Of a stretch of DNA of 64,000 bases, positions 47,930 through 57,869 are shown piece after piece. A model generated the notes under the pieces. The model was given only the letters and a program-made list of their open reading frames with translations, did no database searches and was not told the DNA's origin. The number at the start of each line of letters is the position of its first letter. Position 1 is the first letter of the stretch. Source of the DNA: an uncultured Lachnospiraceae bacterium (GTDB lineage: Bacteria > Bacillota > Clostridia > Lachnospirales > Lachnospiraceae); the NCBI GenBank assembly GCA_902777355.1, contig CACYTU010000014.1, positions 1 to 64,000 of the forward strand, given 5' to 3'. Position numbers and translations under genes: made by a program.

Positions 47930-48701
47930 GCAGCTTGCTTCCGTGCCGGAGGGGCAGCTTCAGGAGACGACGGTCGATCCTCAGCGGATGGAAGTCTTTA
48001 TAGAAGCGATGATGCCCCCGGGACCGGAGCATCTGCGCCGCCTCGAGGAGGAGGCGGTCGAGGGCAAAGTCCCGATCATCAGACCCCGGACCCGGGATCT
48101 GATCCGTTTTTTTATAAAAATGAAAAAGCCGACGCGCATTCTCGAAGTGGGGACAGCGGTGGGCTTTTCAGCTTTGTTTATGCAATATTACGCACCTGAG
48201 GGGTGCAGGATCGTAACCATTGAGAAAGACCCTGCCCGGGCCGCTCTGGCAAGAGAGAATATCGCTAAATACGGGAGCAGCGGGAGTTCCGCCGCGGCTC
48301 GGCGTGCAGAGCCCGTGGAAAGCGGCCGGCCCCCGATTGAAGTCCTGGAAGGGGATGCCGCGCAGATCCTGAAGGAAATAAGGGAGGACGCCTCCTATGA
48401 CCTGATCTTCATGGACGCGGCAAAGGGTCAGTATATACGCTTTCTTCCGGATGTCCTGCGCCTTTTGAGGGACGGAGGCATCCTGATCACAGATAATATT
48501 CTGCAGGAGGGAGACGTCCTTTCCTCCCGCTTTGCGGTCACCCGGAGAAACCGGACCATTCACAGCCGGATGCGGGAATATGTCCGCGCGCTGGCGGAGG
48601 AACCTTCCCTGGAGACACTGCTTTTGCCTGCCGGAGACGGAACGGCGGTCTGTGTGAAGACCAGTGGGAGCGCGCAGACTGCGGGCAGTATGCTGCATTA
48701 A
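47910..48701 (+). CDS. trmR: tRNA 5-hydroxyuridine methyltransferase TrmR
   Basis: 263 residues from the ATG at 47910 (AAGGAG seven bases upstream), overlapping the MltG-like gene. O-methyltransferase family 3: SAM motif ILEVGTAVGFSALFM, DLIFMDAAKGQY, DNILQEGDV. Next to a U32 peptidase-family gene of the TrhP type it matches the yrrM-yrrO pair of Bacillus, which makes 5-methoxyuridine at tRNA position 34. The substrate is thus inferred from context. The stop is inside the first unit of a 39-bp array. Confidence 0.85.
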   Translation: MSGDSTEQLASVPEGQLQETTVDPQRMEVFIEAMMPPGPEHLRRLEEEAVEGKVPIIRPRTRDLIRFFIKMKKPTRILEVGTAVGFSALFMQYYAPEGCRIVTIEKDPARAALARENIAKYGSSGSSAAARRAEPVESGRPPIEVLEGDAAQILKEIREDASYDLIFMDAAKGQYIRFLPDVLRLLRDGGILITDNILQEGDVLSSRFAVTRRNRTIHSRMREYVRALAEEPSLETLLLPAGDGTAVCVKTSGSAQTAGSMLH

Positions 48702-48894
48702 TTGTTTTTTGGCCGCGTCAGGCAGCCACGGCATTGAATATTGTTTTTTGGCCGCGTCAGGCAGCCACGGCATTGAATATTGTTTTTTGGCCGCGTCAGG
48801 CAGCCATGGCATTGAATATTGTTTTTTGGCCGCGTCAGGCAGCCATGGCATTGAATATTGTTTTTTGGCTGCGTCAGGCAGCCACAGCATTGAG
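48695..48894. repeat. 39 bp tandem array, five copies, filling the trmR-trhP gap
   Basis: The unit is TTGTTTTTTGGCCGCGTCAG plus GCAGCCACGGCATTGAATA. The 3' end of trmR (GCATTAATTGTTTTTTGG, stop TAA) is a copy-zero variant. The last copy runs into the start of trhP. Copies differ at one to three bases. Because 39 is a multiple of three, frames stay open on both strands; these are not genes. Confidence 0.93.
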
Positions 48895-48896
48895 TT

Positions 48897-50204
48897 ATGA
48901 AAAAAAGATGGAATACAAACCGTGAAAAACCGGAGCTCCTGATTCCGGCGAAAGATCTGGAAGTGCTGCGGACGGCCGTCAATTTCGGAGCGGATGCAGT
49001 CTATATTGGAGGAGAGGCTTTCAGCCTGCGCGCCAAAGCCAGGAATTTCAGCCCTGAAGATATGAGGGAGGGAATCGCCTACGCCCACGCCAGGGGCGTT
49101 CAGGTCCACGTGGCTGCCAATATCTATGCCCACAATTACGACCTGGAGCAGGCGGCTTCTTATTTTCAATTTCTTGAGGAGATCGGGCCGGATGCAGTCC
49201 TGGTGGCTGACCCGGGCATGTTTGCCCTGGCCAGAGAGCACTGCCCCGGAATACCTGTCCATATCTCCACACAGGCAAATAATACCAACTATGAGACCTT
49301 CCGCTTCTGGCACCGCATGGGTGCGGCCCGCGTGGTCTGCGCAAGGGAGCTTTCCCTCAGGGAGATCGCTCAGATCCGTGAGAAAACACCGGCCAGTCTG
49401 GAGATCGAGGCATTTATACACGGGGCTATGTGCATCTCATACTCGGGAAGGTGCCTTTTATCCGCCTGGTTTACAGGAAGGGACGCCAATCGCGGCGCCT
49501 GCACCCACCCCTGCAGATGGAAGTATGCCGTGGCGGAAGAGACCAGGCCCGGCGAGTATTTTCCGATTGAAGAGAATGAGAGAGGCACCTATATCTTCAA
49601 TTCCAGGGACCTCTGTATGATCGGACACCTGCCGGAGCTTGCCGGGGCAGGGGTAGACAGCCTCAAGATCGAGGGACGCATGAAGACTGCCCTCTATGTG
49701 GCGTCGATCACAAGGGCCTACAGGCGCGCCATAGACGATTATCTCGAGAGCGAGGAGAAGTATGAGGCCGGGATGGACTGGTACATGCGCGAGATCAAAA
49801 AGTGCACATACCGGGATTTTACAACGGGCTTCTATTTCGGAAAGCCGGATACGCTTTCCATGGTCTACACGGATAATACCTATGCAAGCGACGCCGTATT
49901 TCTGGGGATCATAGAAGATGTTCAGCCGGCCTGCGGCGGCATGACCGGATCTCCGGCGGCAGATGAACCGGCCGGAAAAGACAGCGGGCACTGTATCGCC
50001 GTGATCCATCAGAAAAATAAATTTGCCGTCGGGGACTTGATAGAGATCATGCAGCCGGACGGCACAGACAAACAGGCAAAAGTGGTCGGTATGTGGAATG
50101 CGGAGAACATTCCCGTGCATGACGCCCCTCATCCGGGAGAGCTGATCAGGCTGGAACTGGATGTGCAGGCAAAGCCGGGAGATATCATCCGGACCGCGAA
50201 ATAA
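48897..50204 (+). CDS. trhP: U32 family tRNA hydroxylase TrhP
   Basis: 435 residues. Peptidase U32 family with ELLIPAKDLEVLRTAVNFGADAVYIGG (residues 13-39; first 20 given by ELLIPAKDLEVLRTAV) and four conserved cysteines C-x6-C and C-x3-C in GAMCISYSGRC and GACTHPC, which bind a 4Fe-4S cluster. TrhP makes 5-hydroxyuridine at U34 using prephenate; TrmR then methylates it. B. subtilis has two such genes (yrrN, yrrO); only one is here, so it may act alone. A 13-bp array copying its last codons follows. Confidence 0.88.
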   Translation: MKKRWNTNREKPELLIPAKDLEVLRTAVNFGADAVYIGGEAFSLRAKARNFSPEDMREGIAYAHARGVQVHVAANIYAHNYDLEQAASYFQFLEEIGPDAVLVADPGMFALAREHCPGIPVHISTQANNTNYETFRFWHRMGAARVVCARELSLREIAQIREKTPASLEIEAFIHGAMCISYSGRCLLSAWFTGRDANRGACTHPCRWKYAVAEETRPGEYFPIEENERGTYIFNSRDLCMIGHLPELAGAGVDSLKIEGRMKTALYVASITRAYRRAIDDYLESEEKYEAGMDWYMREIKKCTYRDFTTGFYFGKPDTLSMVYTDNTYASDAVFLGIIEDVQPACGGMTGSPAADEPAGKDSGHCIAVIHQKNKFAVGDLIEIMQPDGTDKQAKVVGMWNAENIPVHDAPHPGELIRLELDVQAKPGDIIRTAK

Positions 50205-50341
50205 GACCGCGAAGATAAGAGCGCAAAATAAGACCGCGAAATAAGACTGCGAAAGAAAACCGCGAAATAAGATCGCGAAAGAAAACCGCGAAATAAGATC
50301 GCGAAAGAAAACCGCGAAAGAAAACCGCGAAAGAAGAGAGC
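50191..50341. repeat. 13 bp array starting at the trhP stop
   Basis: Units alternate between ACCGCGAAATAAG and ACCGCGAAAGAAA, with variants, about eleven copies. The first unit is the last codons of trhP and its TAA. The next 300 bp to trkA hold a hairpin-like GGGTGCATTTGAGCGCTGCACCC (50470s) and no gene. Confidence 0.92.
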
Positions 50342-50649
50342 GGAAATCCCGCGTCTGAAGCCACGGGTATTGCGCGATAAAGAAATGAAAAATAAAAAGA
50401 GTCGGAGAGCAGGAAAGAGGTAAGACCGGATCCGCAGCCACGTACAGGATCAGGGACCGGGGTGCATTTGAGCGCTGCACCCGTCCTGCGGACGGCATAG
50501 ACCTGACAAAACAGGCGGCAGACTGCGTACAGGAGCCTCAAAGGGCGTAGATCCTGCCAGAATGCCGTAATGCCGCACGGGACTCCCGGCGGTAGGGAGA
50601 AACAAGAGGGGAACGTTTTTGTCTGACAGCGCTCGGATTGAGAGGAAGC

Positions 50650-52038
50650 ATGAAGATTATAGTGGTTGGCTGCGGCAAGGTGGGATCTGCCCTTTGCAGA
50701 CAGCTCTGTGAAGAAGGACATGATGTCAGTGTTGTCGATGTAAACCAGCAGGTGGTCAATGAAGTTTCCAGCAGCTGCGATGTGATCGGCATTGTGGGAA
50801 ACGGCGGAAGCCACTCAGTGCAGAAAGATGTCGGCGTCGAGGAAGCGGACCTGATGATCGCCGCATCGGATTCGGATGAACTGAATCTGCTCTCCTGTCT
50901 GATCGCTAAGAAGGCAGGTGACTGCAGCACGATTGCCCGTGTCCGGAATCCGATCTATAACAGTGAGATCGGCTTTATCAGAGAGGAACTCGGGCTTTCC
51001 CTGACAGTCAACCCCGAATACGCGGCGGCTATGGAGGCATCCAGACTGCTGAAATTCCCCTCGGCCATCAAAATAGAACCTTTCGCCCGCGGCCACATTG
51101 AGCTGCTGAAATTCCCGGTCCTGGAGAATTCATCTCTGGCAGGAAGATCACTGGCGGAGATCTCAAAGAGTACAAAAGGGGACGTCCTTGTCTGCGCGGT
51201 GGAACGCGGTCCCAACCACGACGTCACGATTCCCGACGGCGCCTTCAGGCTGAAAGCGGGCGACACGATCTGTGTCGTGGCCAGCGCCAAGAGTGCCCGC
51301 TCTTTCGTCGAGAAGGTCGGCCTCAAGAGCAGGAGCGTTGCCAACTGCATGATCGTCGGCGGCAGTACCATCGGATTCTATCTGGCAAAGATTCTTCTGG
51401 AGAGCAATATCCGGGTGACGATCATCGAGAAGGATCCGGAAAAATGCAAGAAGCTCAGCGAGGAGCTTCCTGCGGCAACGATCATCTGCGGAGATGCCGC
51501 AAACCAGAATATCCTTCTGGAAGAAGGCATTGAGACCTGCGAGTCCTTTGTGAGCCTGACAGGCATGGACGAGGAAAATATCTTCCTCTCCCTGTACGCG
51601 CGCAGGGTGTCCGCCAACGACATCAAGCTGATCACAAAGGTAAACAGGATCAACTATGACAACATTATCAGCGAGATGAATCTCGGCAGCATACTGAATC
51701 CCCAGCAGATCGTGGCGGAATATATCGTCCGCTACGTCCGGGCTATGGAAAATTCCATGGGAAGCAACGTCGAGACTCTGTACAATATTATCGAGGGGAA
51801 GGCCGAGGCGCTTGAATTCCTGATCCAGGAGGGATCGCCCGTGATCGGAATACCTCTCGCGAATCTTCCTCTCAGAAAAGGAGTTCTTATTGCCTGCATC
51901 TACAGGAAACACCAGGTCATTGTCCCCAACGGTCAGACCACGATCGAGGTCGATGACAGAGTGATCGTTGTGACAACACAGATCGGATTCCAGAATGCCC
52001 GCGATATTCTCAAGGAGACCGGACCAAAGCGCGACTAA
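50650..52038 (+). CDS. trkA: Trk potassium transporter regulatory subunit TrkA
   Basis: 462 residues from the ATG at 50650 (AGAGG four bases upstream). Two RCK halves: a first NAD-binding motif VVGCGKVGSALC, then a TrkA-C domain, a second Rossmann half (MIVGGSTIGFYLAKIL) and a second TrkA-C domain. It forms the cytoplasmic gating ring for TrkH. trkH follows 140 bp downstream, after a GTGAAAACAT repeat. Confidence 0.96.
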   Translation: MKIIVVGCGKVGSALCRQLCEEGHDVSVVDVNQQVVNEVSSSCDVIGIVGNGGSHSVQKDVGVEEADLMIAASDSDELNLLSCLIAKKAGDCSTIARVRNPIYNSEIGFIREELGLSLTVNPEYAAAMEASRLLKFPSAIKIEPFARGHIELLKFPVLENSSLAGRSLAEISKSTKGDVLVCAVERGPNHDVTIPDGAFRLKAGDTICVVASAKSARSFVEKVGLKSRSVANCMIVGGSTIGFYLAKILLESNIRVTIIEKDPEKCKKLSEELPAATIICGDAANQNILLEEGIETCESFVSLTGMDEENIFLSLYARRVSANDIKLITKVNRINYDNIISEMNLGSILNPQQIVAEYIVRYVRAMENSMGSNVETLYNIIEGKAEALEFLIQEGSPVIGIPLANLPLRKGVLIACIYRKHQVIVPNGQTTIEVDDRVIVVTTQIGFQNARDILKETGPKRD

Positions 52039-52180
52039 GACATGGCAGGCAGGAAACGGCGTGAAAACATGTGAAAGCATGTGAAGACATGCCTGTGAGA
52101 GAACCGGGGCACTCATCACATGACACAGAAGACGCCGGCCTGCGGATGACCGTCTTTTCCTGATAAGAGGTGCAAGATTT

Positions 52181-53638
52181 ATGAATTATTCCATTATACG
52201 GAGAACGACCGGACTGGTGATGAAGTTCGAGGCCATATTCCTCCTGCTCCCCGCTCTGACCGGATTGATCTACCGGGAAAAAGAGGGGCTGATCTATCTT
52301 GGACTGGCAGCCGCCTATTTCCTGATCGGCTATCTGATCAATTTCAAAGTGGAAACGAGAGCGTCATTTTATACAAAGGAAGGCTTTATCAGTGTCGGAC
52401 TGGTCTGGATCGTGATCAGTCTCTGCGGGGCCCTTCCCTTCGTGCTCTGCGGGGATATCCCCAGCTACCCGGACGCGCTCTTTGAGACCATATCCGGCTT
52501 TACGACCACCGGATCCAGTATCCTTTCGGACGTGGAAGCCCTCAGCCATGCAAGCCTGTTCTGGAGGAGCTTTACTCACTGGGTCGGAGGCATGGGCGTC
52601 ATTGTCTTCGTGCTGGCTATAATGCCTATGCGCAAAGGCGGGACAGGAAACCAGATCCACATGATGAGGGCGGAGAGCCCGGGCCCCGTCGTGGGAAAGC
52701 TGGTGCCCAAGATCCGGGATACTGCCAAGATCCTCTACATCATCTATTTCGGCATGACTGTGGCCGAGATTATCCTGCTCCTTGTGGCGGGCATGCCGCT
52801 CTTTGACACGCTCTGCCTCAGCTTCGGCACGGCAGGTACCGGAGGCTTCGGCGTCCTCGGGGACAGCATAGCAAGCTATCCACTCCTGCAGCAGGGGATC
52901 ATCACCGTGTTCATGATCCTCTTCGGAGTAAACTTCAACGCCTACTTTTTCCTTTTCCTGGGAAAAGACAAAAAGGACGCCTTCAGACTCACTGAGGTAC
53001 GCTGGTACTTCCTGATCATCGCCTTCAGCATCGTCACCATCACCATCAACATCCACAAGATGTTTGACAACCTGTTTCTGGCTTTCCACCACGCGGCCTT
53101 CCAGGTCGGCTCGATCATCACGACGACCGGCTATGCCACTGCGGACTTTAACCTCTGGCCCCAGTATTCCCGCTGCCTGCTCGTGCTGATCATGTTTATC
53201 GGTGCCTGCGCGGGTTCCACCGGCGGCGGAATCAAGGTCTCCCGTATTATCATCCTGGTCAAGGCGGGGATTCAGGAGATCCACCACTATATCCATCCCA
53301 GGGCAGTCACCTCCGTTCACATGGACGGCAAACCGGTTGAGAACGAGACGGTTCGCTCCGTCATTATGTATCTGGGGATCTATATCGTCATCTTCTGCGC
53401 ATCAGTCCTTCTGGTCACCGCGTTTGACGGAGATGAGAGTCTGGAGACGATCTTTACCGCAGTGGCGGCGACCATCAACAATATCGGTCCCGGCCTCTCC
53501 GCGGTAGGCGCCACCGCCAACTTCGGACATCTGTCCCTGCCGTCAAAGTTTGTCCTGATGTTCGACATGCTTGCCGGAAGACTGGAGCTCTATCCCATGC
53601 TCCTGCTCATCTACCACCTGTTTGGCAGACGCAAATAA
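52181..53638 (+). CDS. trkH: Trk potassium uptake channel TrkH
   Basis: 485 residues. Four pore loops each with the selectivity-filter glycine are visible: SGFTTTGSSIL, GTAGTGGFGV, TTTGYATADF and NNIGPGLSAVG. With TrkA it imports K+ using the proton motive force. GAGGT lies upstream of the ATG. Followed by a strong terminator. Confidence 0.97.
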   Translation: MNYSIIRRTTGLVMKFEAIFLLLPALTGLIYREKEGLIYLGLAAAYFLIGYLINFKVETRASFYTKEGFISVGLVWIVISLCGALPFVLCGDIPSYPDALFETISGFTTTGSSILSDVEALSHASLFWRSFTHWVGGMGVIVFVLAIMPMRKGGTGNQIHMMRAESPGPVVGKLVPKIRDTAKILYIIYFGMTVAEIILLLVAGMPLFDTLCLSFGTAGTGGFGVLGDSIASYPLLQQGIITVFMILFGVNFNAYFFLFLGKDKKDAFRLTEVRWYFLIIAFSIVTITINIHKMFDNLFLAFHHAAFQVGSIITTTGYATADFNLWPQYSRCLLVLIMFIGACAGSTGGGIKVSRIIILVKAGIQEIHHYIHPRAVTSVHMDGKPVENETVRSVIMYLGIYIVIFCASVLLVTAFDGDESLETIFTAVAATINNIGPGLSAVGATANFGHLSLPSKFVLMFDMLAGRLELYPMLLLIYHLFGRRK

Positions 53639-53652
53639 AAAATGTACCGGGA

Positions 53653-53721
53653 GCCGTCGGATTGCTGCCGGGCGGGCGCAAAAACAGCGCCCCGGCAGCA
53701 ACCCGACGGCTTCTTCTTTTT
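53653..53721 (+). terminator. Terminator of trkH
   Basis: GCCGTCGGATTGCTGCCGGG pairs with CCCGGCAGCAACCCGACGGC; T-rich tail TTCTTCTTTTT. Confidence 0.92.
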
Positions 53722-53938
53722 GAAAAATGCTTTTTGAAGCATTTTGGAAAAATTTTACTGTACAGACCCGCCTGAAACCCGAGGTGTTTTTCGAAGCAAT
53801 GCGAAGCTTTTACAATGCGAAGCAGTGTTTTTTTCGCGAAAACCCGAGTTGTATGGCGCGAACACACTCACAGAGTGTGTTGCGCACAGCAAAGCGTATT
53901 GAAAAATAGAAAAAATTGCGGGAAAAGAAAAAAAGTGC

Positions 53939-53967
53939 TTGCTTTTTCCAAAATGATACAGTATAAT
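53939..53967 (+). promoter_or_regulatory. Promoter of tRNA-Gln
   Basis: TTGCTT and TATAAT with a 17-bp spacer, about 40 bp before the tRNA. The stretch before it (53722-53938) is A/T-rich, with a small AACACACTC/GAGTGTGTT hairpin and repeated GAAGC motifs, and no gene. Confidence 0.65.
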
Positions 53968-54007
53968 TTGGATTCGTAGCCGAGAGTTGTACGGTTACAG
54001 TAAGCAT

Positions 54008-54080
54008 TGGGCTATAGCCAAACGGTAAGGCAGCGGACTCTGACTCCGTCATTTTGCAGGTTCGAATCCTGCTAGCCCAG
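54008..54080 (+). tRNA. tRNA-Gln (CTG anticodon)
   Basis: Cloverleaf: acceptor TGGGCTA/TAGCCCA with discriminator G80; D arm GCC...GGC; anticodon stem GCGGA/TCCGT with loop CTCTGAC giving anticodon CTG; T arm GCAGG/CCTGC with TTCGAAT. CCA is not encoded. Confidence 0.93.
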
Positions 54081-54093
54081 CTCTTTACAGGAG

Positions 54094-54135
54094 GGTTTAT
54101 CGTTCTCTGAATGAGAAGCGATAAACCTTTTTTTT
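54094..54135 (+). terminator. Terminator of tRNA-Gln
   Basis: GGTTTATCG/CGATAAACC stem with an inner TTCTC/GAGAA, then eight T. Confidence 0.9.
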
Positions 54136-54190
54136 ATCGCAGGGCTGCCGCAAGGTGTCTGTCGCCTGACGGCGAACCGCAGCATGCACA
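54136..54190. repeat. Second copy of palindromic element A
   Basis: ATCGCAGGGCTGCCGCAAGG, then CGCCTGACGGCGAACCGCAGC, following the T tract directly as at 22869. The stretch 54190-54662 is A/T-rich (TATATAATATATG near 54410) and may hold the promoter of the next gene; no gene is seen there. Confidence 0.8.
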
Positions 54191-54662
54191 TGATGAGACA
54201 GTAAAAAAGAAAACGATTTCAAAAGCTGTTGGACAACAGATGTGACAAATACCTGGCTTGTGGGCGGAATTTCAAATATCGAAAATCCGCATAAATATAG
54301 GCTTTTTAGATGTTTGTTTTATGAAAGTCGCAACAGGTGGGCAAATATGTTACAAAAATATTACGATATGTGGCCAAATTTTACAGGTAGACATGTCGTT
54401 TGTTGGAGTATATAATATATGCGCACCAGATTTTTTTGTATTATTATGACACGATATGCATGACTGGATCGAAGATAGCTTTCCCGGAGACATGGACAGA
54501 AATTTATTCTCGATCAGGGATGCTTTTGTGTAATGCAAAAAAAGATTGAGGGGCGGTGTGTTGAAACATGGCAGTGGCTGTATGATTTGAGCTTCTATGA
54601 TAGTCATAGAAAAGACAGAAACTCCGGGCCGGAATGGCCGCGGATAGAACGGAGGGGGAAGT

Positions 54663-56729
54663 TTGGAAACGGTATCGTCAACTCTGAAAAAAATTGTCGG
54701 GTCATTTGCCCTTGGGCTTGCAGCTGTATTTGTCGCTGCGGGAACATCATTTATTCCGGTTTCCGCTGCGGAGACTGCGGGCGCGTCTTCTGTTTCTGCT
54801 GCAGAGAGCGCCGGAAAAGCTGAAAAGACAAAAGAAGCTGAGAAAGACACCGGCAAGGGCAAGAAAGAAGAGAAGGAGGAACTCGTCACTTTCGACGAGG
54901 GAATCGAGGCTTTTTTCAATGATTCAGGTGATCTGTCAGATCGTGCCATTCTTATGTCAGCTCAGAAGACGCAATCGGATGTGAGTGCGCTGGATGCTGA
55001 ACTCGGTAAAGAAGAGAGCAGCGAGATCCTTTCGGTCATGGATGCCTATGAGGCGGCGAAAGTCGATTATATCATGGCCAGGATCAACAAGGAGCTGACT
55101 TCCGAGAAGGACAAAAGCGAGAAGGAGACTAAAGCCATTCAGGCGGCGGGTCTGGAAATGTCCTCTAAGGACGGGGTCTGCCATGAGTGGGATAAGCAGA
55201 GCGATTACACCCTGCTGATGATCACCGAGGACTCCGCCATCCGGGAGATGATTCCCAGATATCAGATTACTTCCTGTAAGATAGAGGACGGAGTCATGAA
55301 GCTCGCCGTAGACGAGTGGATGACTCAGGGCTATGGTCAGACGGACGGAACAGGTCCGGAGAATGCTTCCTCCTATATCTATAATTTTTCCCTTTCTCTG
55401 AAACGGGATCAGGATGGCCTCTGGACACCCTTCGAAGTCAACGACACGGAAGTGAACTTCAACTGGCTCAATCACAGGGCAGTCGATCCGGAGATGGAAT
55501 CGACAGAGGCCCCCGACAACCTGTATCCTGTCAAATCGGATGCGGATGCCGGAGTGACCGCCTATGCACAGATCGTTACGGATGTACCCGGAGACAGCGG
55601 GAAACAGGACGGAGCCGCGCCGGAGAAAGCAGCTGTGGCATTTGAGATCAACGAGAAGGCGGCTGTTGTTCCGTTCAGTAAGGCGCGGGAGACAGAAGCC
55701 GCCCTTTATGCCGATGCGGAAGTAGAGAAAACCGCTTCCGATCTCAGGACCGCCTATTATGACGGCTATGATGCCGATGACGCGATAAAATATTCAAACA
55801 AATACTGGAAACACTATAACCACCGTTATTATGACTACAGCCATGTGGGCGGTGACTGCTGCAACTTCGTCTCGCAGTGCCTGTCCTCCGGAGGTATGCC
55901 CCATACCAGCGACTGGTACCCGGGTTCCATAGCATGGATCAATGTGCCGGCTACCAGGAAGCACTTCAGCCAGTACGGCATGAAGATCACCGCGGACAAT
56001 TCCAGTGTCAGACGCGGAAATCCCGTCTATTACGACTGGCAGGGAGATGGTGTATACGATCACACTGCATTGTGTGTCGGAACCAATTCCTCCGGTATGC
56101 CGATCGTAAATGCCCATACAACCAATGTCTACCATGCGCCCTGGAGACTGGGGAGCGGAGGAAGCCGCCAAACTATTCTTCTGAACAGGAAATCCTCGTC
56201 TTCATACGACAAGAATACCTGGAAGATCATCGACGGAAAAGTCTACTATCTGGACGGAAAAGGGAAAAAAGTCAAAAAGAAATTTATGACGATTGACGGC
56301 AGCCGCTATTATTTCAAAAAGTCCGGCGAGAGAGCCTCGGGCTTTTTCAAAGTTGACGGCAGCTGGTACTATGCTTCTGTCAGCACCGGCAAGCTCGCAC
56401 GCGGATGGACGTGGATCGGCGGAAAGCTCTACTATTTTTCCAGGTCGACATATAAGAGGTACACGATCGGAAGGCACCTGATCGGCGGACACAGGTATTT
56501 CTTCAGCTCCAAGGGAGTCCGGCTGACCGGATTCTTCAGGTATCGCGGCAAGGTCTACTATGCCGGCCAGGAGACAGGCTGGCTTGTTTCCGGGTGGAAA
56601 AAGATGAACGGCAAGTGGCGCTATTTTGACAGAAAAACAAATGTCATGGCGACAGGCTGGAAGACCATTAACGGGCACAGGTGCTATTTCAACTCAAAGG
56701 GAATTCTTAAAAAGGGAAAACATGGCTGA
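54663..56729 (+). CDS. Secreted amidase-domain protein with wall-binding repeats
   Basis: 688 residues from a TTG at 54663 with GGAGGGGG upstream. Signal peptide (about 1-35), a charged helical N-terminal part, then a putative amidase (Amidase_6 type) domain near residues 370-515: YDADDAIKYSNKYW, GGDCCNFVSQCL with the likely nucleophile Cys, DHTALCVG with His, and VNAHTTN. The C-terminal 160 residues are Tyr/Gly/Trp-rich repeats like choline/glucan-binding modules (SRYYFKKSGERASGFFKVDG, KLYYFSRSTY). It probably acts on or binds the cell wall. The last codons are the first unit of a 62-bp array. Confidence 0.85.
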   Translation: METVSSTLKKIVGSFALGLAAVFVAAGTSFIPVSAAETAGASSVSAAESAGKAEKTKEAEKDTGKGKKEEKEELVTFDEGIEAFFNDSGDLSDRAILMSAQKTQSDVSALDAELGKEESSEILSVMDAYEAAKVDYIMARINKELTSEKDKSEKETKAIQAAGLEMSSKDGVCHEWDKQSDYTLLMITEDSAIREMIPRYQITSCKIEDGVMKLAVDEWMTQGYGQTDGTGPENASSYIYNFSLSLKRDQDGLWTPFEVNDTEVNFNWLNHRAVDPEMESTEAPDNLYPVKSDADAGVTAYAQIVTDVPGDSGKQDGAAPEKAAVAFEINEKAAVVPFSKARETEAALYADAEVEKTASDLRTAYYDGYDADDAIKYSNKYWKHYNHRYYDYSHVGGDCCNFVSQCLSSGGMPHTSDWYPGSIAWINVPATRKHFSQYGMKITADNSSVRRGNPVYYDWQGDGVYDHTALCVGTNSSGMPIVNAHTTNVYHAPWRLGSGGSRQTILLNRKSSSSYDKNTWKIIDGKVYYLDGKGKKVKKKFMTIDGSRYYFKKSGERASGFFKVDGSWYYASVSTGKLARGWTWIGGKLYYFSRSTYKRYTIGRHLIGGHRYFFSSKGVRLTGFFRYRGKVYYAGQETGWLVSGWKKMNGKWRYFDRKTNVMATGWKTINGHRCYFNSKGILKKGKHG

Positions 56730-56905
56730 TTGGACCGATTGGTTCTCAAAGCAAATATGGCCGGCTGATTCCCAAAGGAAAACATGGCTGATTGGACCGA
56801 TTGGTTCTCAAAGCAAATATGGCCGGCTGATTCCCAAAGGAAAACATGGCTGATTGGACCGGTTGGTCCTCAAAGCAAATATGGCCGGCTGATTCCCAAA
56901 GCAAA
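56717..56905. repeat. 62 bp array starting at the amidase stop, three copies
   Basis: Copies start at 56717, 56779 and 56841, each beginning AAAACATGGCTGATTGGACC and ending GGCCGGCTGATTCCCAAAG. Copy one holds the last codons and stop of the amidase gene. After it, 56906-57113 is ordinary A/G-rich spacer with no gene. Confidence 0.93.
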
Positions 56906-57113
56906 TGCGGCTGATCGATTTTCGACGGGCAGCGGATCGATACAGCTGTGCTCCGGAATCCGGAGGAATCCGGAGAATCGGCAGTATGCCGGAGACGGAT
57001 ACAGCAGAAAATTGATAGATGTGTGCCGCGATCCATGCGGCTGCCTTCTATAACCTGAAGGACGGGGACTCTTGAACGGAAAACTATGAAGGCCTGAAAC
57101 AGCGGAGGCGCGG

Positions 57114-57869
57114 ATGTACGTATTTGAAAGCCGTGTCCGTTACAGCGAAATCGGAGCTGACGGCAGGTTGACAACGGAAAAACTGATCGATTACTTTCAG
57201 GACTGCTCGACTTTTCAGTCGGAAGACCTGGGCGCAGGTGTGAAATACCTGCGTGACAAAAATCTCGCCTGGATCATTGTTTACTGGCGTGCTGAGATTC
57301 TGAGAATGCCCGGTCTTGGTGAAAAAATCAGGGTGGGGACACTCCCCTATGAAATGAAGGGGGGGATGGGACTTCGTAATTTCCTGATGGAGACACCTGA
57401 TGGAGAGAGGCTTGCGAATGCCAATTCCGTCTGGACCCTGATCGATACGAAGACATCCAGGCCGGTTCGTATCCCGCCGGAAATACGGGACAAGTATCTG
57501 CTCGAAGAGCGGATCGACATGCACTATGATTCCAGGAAGATACGGATTCCGAAAGAGCCGGGTACTATGATGCCGGAGATGACCATTAAGGAATATCATC
57601 TGGACACAAACAGACATGTCAATAACGGTCAGTATGTCAGACTGGCTGCAGGACTTCTCCCTGAGGGAGCAGTTCCGGAGACTTTCCGGATCGAATACCG
57701 GCGGCAGGCAGTGCTGGGAGATGTGATCGTTCCGGTGCTTTACGAACTGCCCATGGAGGATTGTGCACAAGCCTTCTCCCGGGGGCGGACACGCCGTAAA
57801 GCCTGTATTTCGCTCAATGCTGTTGAAGACGGACTGCCTTACGCGGTTCTGGAAATCATCTATAAATGA
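57114..57869 (+). CDS. Acyl-ACP thioesterase (FatA/B-like)
   Basis: 251 residues, two hot-dog domains. The first has FESRVRYSEIGADGRLT and DYFQDCSTFQSEDLG; the second has DTNRHVNNGQYV, the Asn/His active-site motif. It releases fatty acids from acyl carrier protein. No fatty-acid genes are near. GGAGG precedes the ATG. Confidence 0.9.
   Translation: MYVFESRVRYSEIGADGRLTTEKLIDYFQDCSTFQSEDLGAGVKYLRDKNLAWIIVYWRAEILRMPGLGEKIRVGTLPYEMKGGMGLRNFLMETPDGERLANANSVWTLIDTKTSRPVRIPPEIRDKYLLEERIDMHYDSRKIRIPKEPGTMMPEMTIKEYHLDTNRHVNNGQYVRLAAGLLPEGAVPETFRIEYRRQAVLGDVIVPVLYELPMEDCAQAFSRGRTRRKACISLNAVEDGLPYAVLEIIYK

Noticed and set aside
48695-48894. CRISPR array
   Set aside because: The units are contiguous with no unique spacers, no cas genes are near, and the first unit is the end of a gene. 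The same holds for the other arrays.
48664-48982. Open frames on both strands across the 39-bp array, possibly repeat proteins
   Set aside because: The period is a multiple of three, so any stop-free unit stays open. There is no ribosome site, and the frames start inside trmR or trhP.
54190-54660. A riboswitch before the amidase gene
   Set aside because: No conserved core of a known class was recognised; only A/T-rich sequence is seen.
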